In this document: one piece after another, positions 43,385 through 51,696 of the stretch | How the letters are laid out: each line of letters opens with the position of its first letter | Position numbering within the stretch: the stretch's first letter is position 1 | NCBI RefSeq assembly: GCF_000069785.1 | Contig: NC_010530.1 | Coordinates: 304,001 to 368,000, forward strand | DNA: 64,000 nt | Reading direction: 5' to 3' | Origin: Cupriavidus taiwanensis LMG 19424 | GTDB lineage: Bacteria > Pseudomonadota > Gammaproteobacteria > Burkholderiales > Burkholderiaceae | The notes under the pieces: model-generated | Seen by the model: the letters and a program-made list of their open reading frames with translations, nothing else | The model's database searches: none | What the model was told of the DNA's origin: nothing | Translations under genes and position numbers: made by a program

Positions 43385-44410
43385 TCAGCCCCTGGCCTTG
43401 GGCGGGAAGATGGTGCGCGGCATGGTGCAGTGGATGCCCTGGGTGCCGTCGACCACCTGCGTCACGCCGAAGTCCGCCGACACGCTCATCAGCGAGTAGG
43501 CATCGTCGCGCGACAGGCCCTGCTGTTCGGTCAGCAGGTGGATCATGTCGCGGGCCGCGTTCCTGCCGGCTTCGTCGAGGTCTTCATGGAAGCCGTGCAC
43601 GACCCAGCAGTCCGGCGTCTCCAGCAGCGGCGAGGGGAAATGGAAGTCCTTGCGCAGCACGATCTGGAACAGCACGTTCAGCGAGGCCTCGATGGCGGTG
43701 CCGCTGATTTCGCCGTCGCCTTGCGAGATATGCGGGTCCCCGATCGAGAACAGCGCACCGTCGACCTGCACCGGGTAGTACATGGTCGCGCCCGCGCCGA
43801 TGCGCCAGTTGTCGATATTGCCGCCGTGCAGTCCTGGCTCGACGGTGGTGACGCGGCCGCGCGCGTCGGGCGCGACGCCCGCGGTGCCCAGGTGGGGCCG
43901 CACGGGAACGCGCACGCCGGCCAGCGCCGGCTGGCGGCAGCATTCGCGCTCGTCGACCACCTTGCCGGGAATGGTCAGCTTGCCGGGATAGTCGTAGGCG
44001 TAGAGCGCATGCGCGGTGTTGGAGGGCTGGTCCAGCTCGTAGATGGTGACGCGCTCCTTCTCGAACTCCTTGTACAGCTGGCCCCAGCTCGCGGCGACAT
44101 TGGCGCCGAAGCGGAAGCGCGGAATCATCTGCAGGTAGCGCACTTCCAGCACATCGCCCGGCTTCGCATCCTCGACATAGATCGGGCCGGTCATGATGTG
44201 CACGCCCGGGTGGCGGTCGTCGTGCGGGACCTTGCGGTAAATCTCGCGGATGGCGTCGTCCATCATCAGGTCGGGGGCATCGCCGGCGTGGTGGGTCACC
44301 GCTTCGGCGCGGATCAGGTCGCCGCTCTTCACGGTGAGCGCGGGCGCCTGGGTGGCATCGAAGTAGCCCCAGTGGATGGTCTCGGGGCGGGCGGGCAGGT
44401 CGTGCAGCAT
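43385..44410 (-). CDS. Acetamidase/formamidase family protein
   Basis: A 341-residue stand-alone FmdA/AmdA-type amidase. It hydrolyses formamide, acetamide or a similar short amide to ammonia and the acid. Motifs are TIHWGYFDATQAPALTVKSG at the N-terminus, GVHIMTGPIYVEDAKPGDVL, and the central SIGDPHISQGDGEISGTAIE, with conserved Asp, His and Gln of GDPHxxQGDGE. The C-terminus reads SADFGVTQVVDGTQGIHCTM. AAGGAG precedes ATG 44410. It is first in a minus-strand operon with two XapX genes and the AraC-acetamidase fusion, whose enzyme half is its paralogue. Confidence 0.9.
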   Translation of the reverse strand: MLHDLPARPETIHWGYFDATQAPALTVKSGDLIRAEAVTHHAGDAPDLMMDDAIREIYRKVPHDDRHPGVHIMTGPIYVEDAKPGDVLEVRYLQMIPRFRFGANVAASWGQLYKEFEKERVTIYELDQPSNTAHALYAYDYPGKLTIPGKVVDERECCRQPALAGVRVPVRPHLGTAGVAPDARGRVTTVEPGLHGGNIDNWRIGAGATMYYPVQVDGALFSIGDPHISQGDGEISGTAIEASLNVLFQIVLRKDFHFPSPLLETPDCWVVHGFHEDLDEAGRNAARDMIHLLTEQQGLSRDDAYSLMSVSADFGVTQVVDGTQGIHCTMPRTIFPPKARG

Positions 44411-44663
44411 GGTGGTCTCCTTGGTTTTTTTTCCGCCGTATCCACGACCGCATCCACAGCCGTTCAGCGGGTGAGCGGCTGGCTTCGACGAGGCGGTTCG
44501 GGATACTGGCGATGCGTGGCAGGCGGGTGGGGCCTGTTGCCGCCGGCGAGGCTTGCGTCGCCGCGGTGAGTCAATACTAGGGATGGCGCGTGCGCGGGCA
44601 GTAGGGCGATTCCCCCCAAACTCTTGTGTTGCCGCGCACTAAGGTAAACCCGCTGTACGCCGC

Positions 44664-44803
44664 AAATGCCGTTCGGTGTAGGGATCCATCACTACCGTCA
44701 TTCCCGCGCAGGCGGGAATCCAGCGTCTTTCACGTCCCCTCCGGGGAGAAAGTCACTGGGTTCCCGCCTGCGCGGGAACGACGTCGTTAACTGAACGGCA
44801 TTT
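44664..44803. mobile_element. MITE-like element with terminal inverted repeats and flanking duplication
   Basis: A 140-bp non-coding element bounded by perfect 11-bp inverted repeats, AAATGCCGTTC (44664-44674) and GAACGGCATTT (44793-44803). Immediately outside, the 11-bp direct repeat CTGTACGCCGC occurs at 44653-44663 and 44804-44814, as a target duplication would. Inside, a second inverted pair of about 29 bp (44697-44725 and 44754-44782, three mismatches) carries TTCCCGCGCAGGCGGGAA, a core common in intergenic repeats of these bacteria. No transposase is encoded. Confidence 0.65.
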
Positions 44804-44852
44804 CTGTACGCCGCCGCCATCTGGCTGGCGGCGGTCGAGTGTTAATTTTTGA

Positions 44853-44867
44853 TTGACACCGTGTCAA
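44853..44867. promoter_or_regulatory. Palindromic operator candidate upstream of the CoA transferase
   Basis: TTGACAC-C-GTGTCAA is a perfect 7-bp inverted repeat around one base, in an AT-richer stretch about 100 bases before the CoA-transferase start. It contains a consensus -35 hexamer TTGACA, so a repressor bound here could block transcription. The cognate regulator is not identifiable. Confidence 0.4.
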
Positions 44868-44969
44868 CGATCCATGGAATTGTCGACCAGGCCTTGACAG
44901 TGCAAAATCCGGGCGAAGCCCGGGCCGATCCATCGCCTGCCCGAGAGACACACACAAGGAGATCGCCGC

Positions 44970-46184
44970 ATGGCTGATATCAACAATTCCCCGCGCCTGC
45001 CGCTGGCGGGCGTGCGCGTGCTGGACCTGTCCCGCGTGCTGGCCGGACCGATGTGCACGCAGGCGCTGGGCGACCTGGGCGCGGAGGTGATCAAGGTCGA
45101 ACACCCCGGCCGCGGCGACGATACGCGCGACTGGGGCTTGCGCGTGGGCACGCGCAATACGGCCTACTTCAACAGCGCCAACCGCAACAAGCAGTCCATC
45201 GGCATCGACCTGCAGCAGCCCGAAGGCCAGCGCATCGTGCGCGAGCTGGCGGCCAAGTGCGACGTGCTGGTGCAGAACTTCAAGTTCGGCGGCATCGACA
45301 AGATGGGGCTGGGCTACGAGGCGCTGAAGGCGATCAACCCGGGCCTGGTCTATTGCTCGATCACCGGCTACCGCAGCAACGGCCCCGAGGCGACCCGTCC
45401 CGGCTACGACCTGGTGGTGCAGGGCGAGGCCGGCCTGATGGCGCTGAATGGCGAGGAGGGCCAGGGGCCGCTGAAGTTCGGCACCGCGGTGGTGGACATG
45501 TTCACCGGCATGTATTCGGCGCAGGCCGTGCTGGCCGCGCTGTACGACCGCCAGCGCACCGGCCAGGGCCGCCACGTGGAAATGGCGCTGTACGACTGCG
45601 GCCTGATGATCACGGCCTACTACGGCCTGGAGGCGCTGCTGATGGGCGAGGACCCGCCCAAGTACGGCAACGCCCATCCGTCGATCGTCCCTTACGGCGT
45701 GTTCGACGCGGCCGATGGCCCGCTGGTGATCACGGTCGGCAACAACGCGCAGTTCCAGCGCTTCTGCAACGAGGTGATCGAGCGCCCGGACCTGGCCGCC
45801 GACGAGCGCTTCGCCACCAATACCGGCCGCTCGGCCAACCGCCAGGCGCTGCTGCCGGAACTGCGCGCCGAACTGGCGCGCCGCCCGCGCGAGCTGCTGC
45901 TGGCGCGCCTGAGCGCCGCCGGCATTCCGTGCGGCGAGGTGCTGGGGCTGCTCGAGGCGCTGCGCTCGCGGCGCTCGGCCGAAGCCGGCCTGCTGGCAGA
46001 GCTGCCCAATCCGGAAACCGGCCGTGTGGAAGTGCTGGCGCCGCCGTACCGGCTCGATGGCGAGCGCGTGCCGGTGCGCGCCGCGCCGCCGCTGCTGTCG
46101 CAGGATACGGAGCGCGTGCTGGGCGACCTGCTCGGCATGGATGCCGGGCAGGTGGCTGCGCTGAAGGCTGCGGGGGTGGTGTAA
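44970..46184 (+). CDS. CaiB/BaiF-type (family III) CoA transferase
   Basis: A 404-residue enzyme that transfers CoA between an acyl-CoA and a carboxylic acid. Family III marks are LAGVRVLDLSRVLAGPMCTQ, LGDLGAEVIKVEHPGRGDDT, and NRNKQSIGIDLQQPEGQRIV. DVLVQNFKFGGIDKMGLGYE includes the region before the catalytic Asp, and PGYDLVVQGEAGLMALNGEE contains the expected catalytic Asp in GYD. AAGGAG precedes ATG 44970 by eight bases. The substrate cannot be read. It stands alone, convergent with the histidine kinase. Confidence 0.9.
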   Translation: MADINNSPRLPLAGVRVLDLSRVLAGPMCTQALGDLGAEVIKVEHPGRGDDTRDWGLRVGTRNTAYFNSANRNKQSIGIDLQQPEGQRIVRELAAKCDVLVQNFKFGGIDKMGLGYEALKAINPGLVYCSITGYRSNGPEATRPGYDLVVQGEAGLMALNGEEGQGPLKFGTAVVDMFTGMYSAQAVLAALYDRQRTGQGRHVEMALYDCGLMITAYYGLEALLMGEDPPKYGNAHPSIVPYGVFDAADGPLVITVGNNAQFQRFCNEVIERPDLAADERFATNTGRSANRQALLPELRAELARRPRELLLARLSAAGIPCGEVLGLLEALRSRRSAEAGLLAELPNPETGRVEVLAPPYRLDGERVPVRAAPPLLSQDTERVLGDLLGMDAGQVAALKAAGVV

Positions 46185-46222
46185 GGGCCGGCGCACGCCG
46201 CCGGTGGCTGGCCGGCGTGGTG

Positions 46223-47560
46223 CTACGCCGCGTCAGCCTGCTGTGGCTCCGGCCATTTTGCCTTGCGCGGAAAGCGCATGTCGAACTCGGTAAACACGTG
46301 TTCCTCGGAGCGGCAGCTGATGCCCGCGCCCCAGCTGCCCAGCACCTTCTGGCAAAACGCCAGCCCGATGCCGGTGCCGCGATGCGCGGGGTAGGAGAAG
46401 AACGGCTGGAACATCCGCGCCAGCACCTGCGGCGGCACGCCCGTGGCGGTGTCGCGGAACACCACGTGGACCGCATCGGGTTCGACCTCGCAGCGGATAT
46501 GGATGGTGCCCTTGCCCGCGCGCCGGATCGCTTCCAGCGCGTTCTTCAGCAGGTTGGTCGTGACCAGGCCGAACAGCTGCGCGTTGCCCATCACGTAGGC
46601 GGGGCCGGGCAGGTCGACCGTGACCCGTTCCATGTCGCCCGCTTCGAACGGAAAGCGGCCGACGGCGTCGCGGATCACCTCGCCCACCTCGAACAGTGCC
46701 TGCGTGGCGTTTTCCGGGTTCTTCGAGTTGGCCACCAGCAGCTCGATGCTGTTGCTGATATGGGCCAGGTCTGACTCCATCCGGGCCACCGCCTGCATCA
46801 GGCCGTCGCGCTGCGGCGTGTCCTGGTCCAGCGCCGACGGCAGCCGGGCCTTCAGGCCGCGCGCGGTCATGGCCAGGCTGGTCAGCGGCGTGCGCAGCTC
46901 GTGCGCGACGGTCGCCAGCGCCGCGGCCATGCCGCGCCGCTTCTGCTCGGCCAGCAGCTGGCGGTCCATCTTGATCACCACCAGTACCGCGATCACGAAG
47001 CCGATCACCGGCAACTGCAGCAGGATAGGCTCCCACGGGATGCCGCCCATGGAATTGCCCGCCAGCACAAACAGCGCAATTGCCGCCGCCGCGCCCGCGA
47101 ACAGGGCAATGGTGGCGAACGCGGTGTTGAAGTGATACAGGATCACCACGGCGATGATCACCGATTCGGCCCACACCATCGAGCCGCCGTTCTCCAGGTA
47201 GAAAAAGATGAAGGCGAACGGCAGGCCTACCGTGATTGCAAAGAGCGCATAGGGCGGCAGCCAGCGCCGGCCCGAGAATGCCGAGGCGAACAGCAGCGGC
47301 ACGAACAGCGCGGTGCAGGCCAGCCGCAGCCACAGGTTTTCATAGGGCTGCGGGAACACATAGGACCAGATCACGTAGTACAGCGGGTGCCCCACCACGC
47401 CCAGCGCGCCCACCATCTGGATCCGCCGCAGGCGGATGACGCTTTCCTCGTCCAGCAGCGTGGCCCGCGCGGCGGTCTCGAACACGGCCTGCCACGCCTT
47501 GCGGGCCAGCCCGGCAAGGGTGGTGCGGCTGTCTTCCGCTTGCGCTACCTTTGCATCCAT
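46223..47560 (-). CDS. Membrane sensor histidine kinase, LqsS/CqsS-like
   Basis: A 445-residue kinase with about six hydrophobic helices in residues 50-210, little periplasmic exposure and no HAMP or PAS domain, followed by a kinase core. The phospho-His lies in ATVAHELRTPLTSLA (about 230). ATP-binding boxes are NLLKNALEAIRRAG, FRDTATGVPP and GTGIGLAFCQKVLG. Unlike Vibrio CqsS it lacks a C-terminal receiver domain, so it resembles Legionella LqsS. It lies 52 bases after cqsA on the same strand; the two probably form signal maker and receptor. The response regulator is not in the window. ATG 47560 was kept as the first methionine. Confidence 0.87.
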   Translation of the reverse strand: MDAKVAQAEDSRTTLAGLARKAWQAVFETAARATLLDEESVIRLRRIQMVGALGVVGHPLYYVIWSYVFPQPYENLWLRLACTALFVPLLFASAFSGRRWLPPYALFAITVGLPFAFIFFYLENGGSMVWAESVIIAVVILYHFNTAFATIALFAGAAAAIALFVLAGNSMGGIPWEPILLQLPVIGFVIAVLVVIKMDRQLLAEQKRRGMAAALATVAHELRTPLTSLAMTARGLKARLPSALDQDTPQRDGLMQAVARMESDLAHISNSIELLVANSKNPENATQALFEVGEVIRDAVGRFPFEAGDMERVTVDLPGPAYVMGNAQLFGLVTTNLLKNALEAIRRAGKGTIHIRCEVEPDAVHVVFRDTATGVPPQVLARMFQPFFSYPAHRGTGIGLAFCQKVLGSWGAGISCRSEEHVFTEFDMRFPRKAKWPEPQQADAA

Positions 47561-47612
47561 CTTTCAGGACTACTCCTCGCGGATGCCTGCGATCGGCCCG
47601 CTTGTGGGATTT

Positions 47613-48863
47613 TCAGGACTTGCGCCGGGCCCGGCGCGTCGAGGACCACTCTTCCAGCCGGACTTCATCGCGGATGCTGGCGAGCACGCCGACCAGGCGG
47701 TCGATTTCGTTGGCGCCAAGTTTCGCATGCAGCGTAAGTCGCATCAATGCCCGGTTTTTCGGCGTGGCCGGCGCACAGAATACCGCGCCGAAGATGCCGC
47801 GCCGCTGCAGCGCGTCGCGCAGCACCTTCACCTGCGGTTCGCTGCCGGCTTCCAGCCCGATAATCTGCTCGGAGCCCTCGCTGATGTTGTAGCCCAGTGC
47901 GGAAATCGCGGCCCGGGTCTCGCGGGTGATCGCATGCAGGCGCGCGCGGCGCTCGTCCGCGGTGGCAATGAAGTCCGTGACCGCATCGAACCACGCAATC
48001 TCGTGGCGCAGCAGCCCGGAGCTGAAGATGGCCGGGCGCGATTCCACCGCGAAGAAATCCTTGAAGGCTGTGGAGCAGGCCACGTAGCCCGCGCGCCCGG
48101 CAAAGGCCTTGGCCAGCGACGCGGTGCGGAAATGCACACGCTCCGACAGCCCCAGCGCCGGCACCAGCCCTCCGCCACGCGGGCCATGGGTGCCCAGCGA
48201 GTGCGATTCGTCCACCACCAGCACGCAGCCGGACGCTTCGGCCAGTTCGACATAGTCCACCAGCGGCGCCACGCTGCCGGTGGTGCTGTAGACCGAATCC
48301 ACCATGATCACGCCGGGGCCGAATCGCTCCAGCTGGCGGCGCACGTGCTCGCAATCGTTATGGCGCACCGGCACCGCCTGCGCGCCCGCGGCGATGATGC
48401 CTTCCCACAGCGAGGCATGGCCGTTCATATCGATATAGACCGGAATGCCGGGGCCGGCGATGCACTGCACCAGGCCAACGTTGGCGGCCCAGCCGGACTG
48501 GGCGATCAGCCCGTCCTCGGCCTGCATCAGGTCGGCGATCTTGCGCTCGACCCGACGCTGCGGCGTATCGCCGTGCATGAACACGGACGACATCAGCAGC
48601 TCCGGCGCGTCATTGCCGAAGGCCCGCATCTGCGCCTGCGCCAGCGAGGCTTCGCCCAGCAGGCACAGGTAGTCGTTGCTGCTCAGGTGCAGCGCGTCGG
48701 GGCCGGGCGTCAGCCCGTGCAGCAGGTGGTCCCCGCCCCAGAGCTTGCCCATCCGCTCTTCGAAATGCTGTGCCATCCGCGTGGTGATCCAGGGCGGCAG
48801 GGTCGGGGCCTTGTTGCGGGAGGCGGGGTGGCGGAATTGCACAGGCTCGGCTTCGGAGAGCAT
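47613..48863 (-). CDS. cqsA: Alpha-hydroxyketone autoinducer synthase CqsA/LqsA type
   Basis: A 416-residue PLP enzyme of the alpha-oxoamine synthase family. It condenses an acyl-CoA with an amino-acid-derived donor to make CAI-1/LAI-1-like alpha-hydroxyketone signals. Motifs are LHLSSNDYLCLLG, SGWAANVGLVQCIAG, VVDESHSLGTHGPRGGG (PLP-binding Asp) and RTASLAKAFAGRAGYV, in which the Lys forms the PLP Schiff base. The TASLAK-FA-RAG pattern is typical of CqsA rather than of BioF or Kbl. ATG 48863, with GAAGGA upstream, gives a normal length; the frame is open to 49085. The adjacent LqsS-like kinase strengthens the assignment. Confidence 0.88.
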   Translation of the reverse strand: MLSEAEPVQFRHPASRNKAPTLPPWITTRMAQHFEERMGKLWGGDHLLHGLTPGPDALHLSSNDYLCLLGEASLAQAQMRAFGNDAPELLMSSVFMHGDTPQRRVERKIADLMQAEDGLIAQSGWAANVGLVQCIAGPGIPVYIDMNGHASLWEGIIAAGAQAVPVRHNDCEHVRRQLERFGPGVIMVDSVYSTTGSVAPLVDYVELAEASGCVLVVDESHSLGTHGPRGGGLVPALGLSERVHFRTASLAKAFAGRAGYVACSTAFKDFFAVESRPAIFSSGLLRHEIAWFDAVTDFIATADERRARLHAITRETRAAISALGYNISEGSEQIIGLEAGSEPQVKVLRDALQRRGIFGAVFCAPATPKNRALMRLTLHAKLGANEIDRLVGVLASIRDEVRLEEWSSTRRARRKS

Positions 48864-49335
48864 CGGTCGTCCTTCAACAGTCAGATGAGAATGGGAGGGA
48901 ATCGGCAAGGCTTGCATGGCGACTGCGCCAAAGCCAGCCGCCCATGCGTGGGGGGTGCCGGGCGCAACGTTCCCCTGGCAGCGCGCCGGGTGCCGGCATG
49001 TCGTGGAACGCGGTTTATGTAGCGACCACTGTGCCAGTCTTAGCCAAGGATTGTGACGGGACTTCCACCAATCCAGCGTCTGCATGCAGACTAGATGGAC
49101 GGGAGGAGTCGGTCACGCGGCAGCGCAAGGGAGGGAGGGTTCAGCAGGGGTTTTCGCACTGAACGTGCTTGATAAAGCACTTGTGCGGGGCGCGATGCCG
49201 GGCGCTGGGCGGCCCGGGGCGCTGTCATGCGAGGTCGTGGCTGGCTGCCGCGCGGCGCTGGCGGCCGCGCGTCGTGAAGGGGGGCGGCCGTTGTGCGCGC
49301 GCTGGCCGCCCCGCCGTAGTGCAAGGATCCGGCAC
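48864..49335. other. Intergenic region upstream of cqsA
   Basis: These 472 bases lie between the 3' end of the acyl-CoA dehydrogenase gene and cqsA, both on the minus strand. I see no credible gene, repeat or terminator. A less GC-rich stretch around 49010-49085 is the likeliest place for the cqsA promoter. Confidence 0.45.
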
Positions 49336-50514
49336 TCAGCCTGCGCCGGCAGCCTCCAGCGCGGCGCCGCGCGCTTCCAGGGTACGGCGGGCAATATTGA
49401 GCTGGTGGATCTGCGTGGTGCCTTCATACAGCCGGAACAGCCGCACATCGCGATAAAAGCGCTCGGCCACGGTGCGCGCCATATAGCCGCTGCCGCCGAA
49501 CACCTGCACCGCCCTGTCCGCCACGCGGCCGGCCATTTCCGAGGCGAACAGCTTGCACATCGACGCCTCCATGGTCACGTCCTCGCCAGCGTCGCGCTTG
49601 CGCGCGGTCTCGAGCACCAGCGCGCGGGCGGCATGCAGCTCCGTGTTGCTGTCGGCAATCATCTGCTGCACCAGCTGGTAATCGGCAATCGGCTGGCCGA
49701 ACTGGCGGCGCTGCGCCGCATAGCGAACCATCTCGTCGACCAGCCGGATCGCCGGCCCCACGCACAGCCCGGCCAGGTTGATGCGCTGCTTGTTCAGCGC
49801 CTTCATTGCGGTCTTGAAGCCCACATTGGGTTTGCCGCCGACGATCGCGCTGGCCGGCACGCGGCAGTCCTTCAGGTAGACGTCGCCCACGGGCGAGCCG
49901 TGCTGGCCCATCTTGCGTTCGGGCTCGCTGGTGCTCAGGCCCGGCGTGCCGCGCTCGACCAGGAAGGCACTGATGCCGTGCGCGCCCGGCGTGCCGGGGT
50001 CGGTGCGGGCGAATACGGTGAACAGGTCGGCGATCGGCGCATTGGTGATAAAGCACTTGCTGCCGTTCAGCACGTAATGGTCGCCGTCCTGCCTGGCCGT
50101 GGTCTGCAGCGCGGTGGCATCGGAACCGGCTTCCGGTTCGGTCAGCGCGAAGCAGCCGGTGACCTTGCCGGAGGCCAGCTGCGGCAGGTAGCGCTGGCGC
50201 TGCGCCTCGGTGCCGTCGGCCACCAGCGATTCCGCGGCGATGCCGGTGTTGCCGCCGAAGCGGGCGCGGAACACCGTGGCCGCCTGCGACACCTCGATGT
50301 TCACCTGCGCCAGCTCTTCGGTGGTCAGGCCGGCGCCGCCGTAGGCCTCCGGAATGCTGTGGCCGAACAGGCCGAGGCGGCGCATCTGCTCGACCACGGG
50401 CTCGGGGATGACATCGGTCTGGTCGATCTGCGCCTCGAGCGGGATGCAGGTTTCCAGCACGAAGCGGCGAAGTTCGGCAAGCAGTGCTTGCTGGCGGGCG
50501 GAGTCGCGGATCAT
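49336..50514 (-). CDS. Acyl-CoA dehydrogenase family protein
   Basis: A 392-residue flavoenzyme that introduces a 2,3-double bond in an acyl-CoA. It carries GCFALTEPEAGSDATALQTT, the FAD/substrate motif, and NGSKCFITNAPIADLFTVFA. NIEV, INLAGLCVGPAIRL and RRQFGQPIADYQLVQQMIAD cover the C-terminal helical domain, and VFGGSGYMARTVAERFYRDV with LYEGTTQIHQLNIARR closes it. The catalytic Glu is expected in the YEGT segment. ATG 50514 was taken because upstream residues are not family-like. It is 41 bases after the Bug-protein gene, so they may be co-transcribed and act on the same imported acid. Confidence 0.9.
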   Translation of the reverse strand: MIRDSARQQALLAELRRFVLETCIPLEAQIDQTDVIPEPVVEQMRRLGLFGHSIPEAYGGAGLTTEELAQVNIEVSQAATVFRARFGGNTGIAAESLVADGTEAQRQRYLPQLASGKVTGCFALTEPEAGSDATALQTTARQDGDHYVLNGSKCFITNAPIADLFTVFARTDPGTPGAHGISAFLVERGTPGLSTSEPERKMGQHGSPVGDVYLKDCRVPASAIVGGKPNVGFKTAMKALNKQRINLAGLCVGPAIRLVDEMVRYAAQRRQFGQPIADYQLVQQMIADSNTELHAARALVLETARKRDAGEDVTMEASMCKLFASEMAGRVADRAVQVFGGSGYMARTVAERFYRDVRLFRLYEGTTQIHQLNIARRTLEARGAALEAAGAG

Positions 50515-50555
50515 GGAGGGGTTCCGGTGGTGGATGGAGGGTGGTGGGGGCGCGG

Positions 50556-51554
50556 CTACTGTGCCGTGATGCCGGCGGTCTTCAGCACGCCGGTCCATTT
50601 CTTCGTTTCGGCATCGAGGAAGCGGTCGAACTCGGCCGCGGATTGCGGGCCGAGGTCCATGCCGAGTTCGCCCAGGCGGCGCGCGGTCGCAGCGTCGGCG
50701 GTGGCGCGCGCGGCGGCGTCGGCCAGCTTGCGCACCACCGCGTCCGGCGTGCCCTGCGGCGCCACCAGCCCGAACCACCCGCCCACTGCATAGCCAGGCA
50801 GCGGCGCCGCCTCGGCCACAGTGGGCACGTCCGGCAGCACCGGCGTGCGTTTGGACGAGGTCACGGCCAGCGCGCGCAGCTTGCCGCTCTGCACCTGCTG
50901 GCGCGCAATGGCGGAGGTCAGCGCCATCATCGAGACGCGCGCGCCCAGCAGGTCGCTCAGGGCCTCGGGCTGGCCCTTGTAGGGCACGTGGGTCAGCTTG
51001 ACGTGCGTCATCTGCGCCAGCAACTCCGCCGACAGGTGGTTCGAGGTGCCGATGCCCGCGCTGGCATAGGTCAGCGTGCCCGGCTGCTTGCGCGCGGCGT
51101 CGAGCAGTTGCGGCAGCGTGCGCAGCGGCGACGAGGCCGGCACCACGATCACGTTGGGCACCGCGCCGATGCCGGCCACGGCGCGGAAGTCCTTGCCGCC
51201 CTTGCCCTGGATCGACGGGTTGAGCAGCGGGCCAACCACGTAGCTGGGGCTGACCGCCAGCAGCGTGTAGCCGTCGGCAGGAGACCTGGCGACAAGGTCG
51301 GCGCCGATGGCGCCGCCGGCGCCGGTCTTGTTCTCGACGATCACCGGTTGCTGCAGCACCTTGGCCATGTTCTCGGCCGTGATGCGGGTGACCGAGTCGA
51401 CCACGCCGCCCGCCGAGAACGGCACGATGATCCGCACCGGGCGGTCCGGGAAGCGCGCCGCGTCGTCGGCGGCGGCCAGCGTCGCCGCGGGCGTCAGCGC
51501 GGCGCAGGCCAGCATGCCGGCAGCGAGCCGGCGCAACGGGTAAAAGGCATCCAT
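50556..51554 (-). CDS. Bug-family tripartite tricarboxylate transporter binding protein
   Basis: A 332-residue periplasmic solute-binding protein with a signal peptide (LRRLAAGMLACAALTPAATL, cut near AAA). Bug features are PDRPVRIIVPFSAGGVVDSV, VENKTGAGGAIGADLVARSP, LTHVPYKGQPEALSDLLGAR and LPDVPTVAEAAPLPGY. Such proteins bind carboxylates for TctAB-type transporters, but no tctA/tctB genes are adjacent, as is common for the many orphan bug genes of Cupriavidus and Bordetella. AAGGAG precedes ATG 51554. It lies between the IclR regulator and the acyl-CoA dehydrogenase. Confidence 0.92.
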   Translation of the reverse strand: MDAFYPLRRLAAGMLACAALTPAATLAAADDAARFPDRPVRIIVPFSAGGVVDSVTRITAENMAKVLQQPVIVENKTGAGGAIGADLVARSPADGYTLLAVSPSYVVGPLLNPSIQGKGGKDFRAVAGIGAVPNVIVVPASSPLRTLPQLLDAARKQPGTLTYASAGIGTSNHLSAELLAQMTHVKLTHVPYKGQPEALSDLLGARVSMMALTSAIARQQVQSGKLRALAVTSSKRTPVLPDVPTVAEAAPLPGYAVGGWFGLVAPQGTPDAVVRKLADAAARATADAATARRLGELGMDLGPQSAAEFDRFLDAETKKWTGVLKTAGITAQ

Positions 51555-51696
51555 CTTGTCTCCTTGGTTGCCTGCGCCCGGGACGTTGCCGGGCGCGAGG
51601 TCGGTCTCATGCAGGCCTCTGGCGGGCCGCTGGTCCTTGGCCCTGCCGGCGGCATTGCCGGCAGGCTGCGCTGGCGCGCCGCTGTCCCGTGAGGGG

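Larger units (their letters stand above)
44411..44969. other. Intergenic region between acetamidase and CoA-transferase genes
   Basis: A 559-bp divergent intergenic region with no gene. It holds the 140-bp MITE-like element and, nearer to the CoA transferase, the perfect TTGACAC/GTGTCAA palindrome. Promoters for both flanking genes must lie here; a TTGACA hexamer also occurs near 44895, but without a convincing -10. Confidence 0.6.
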
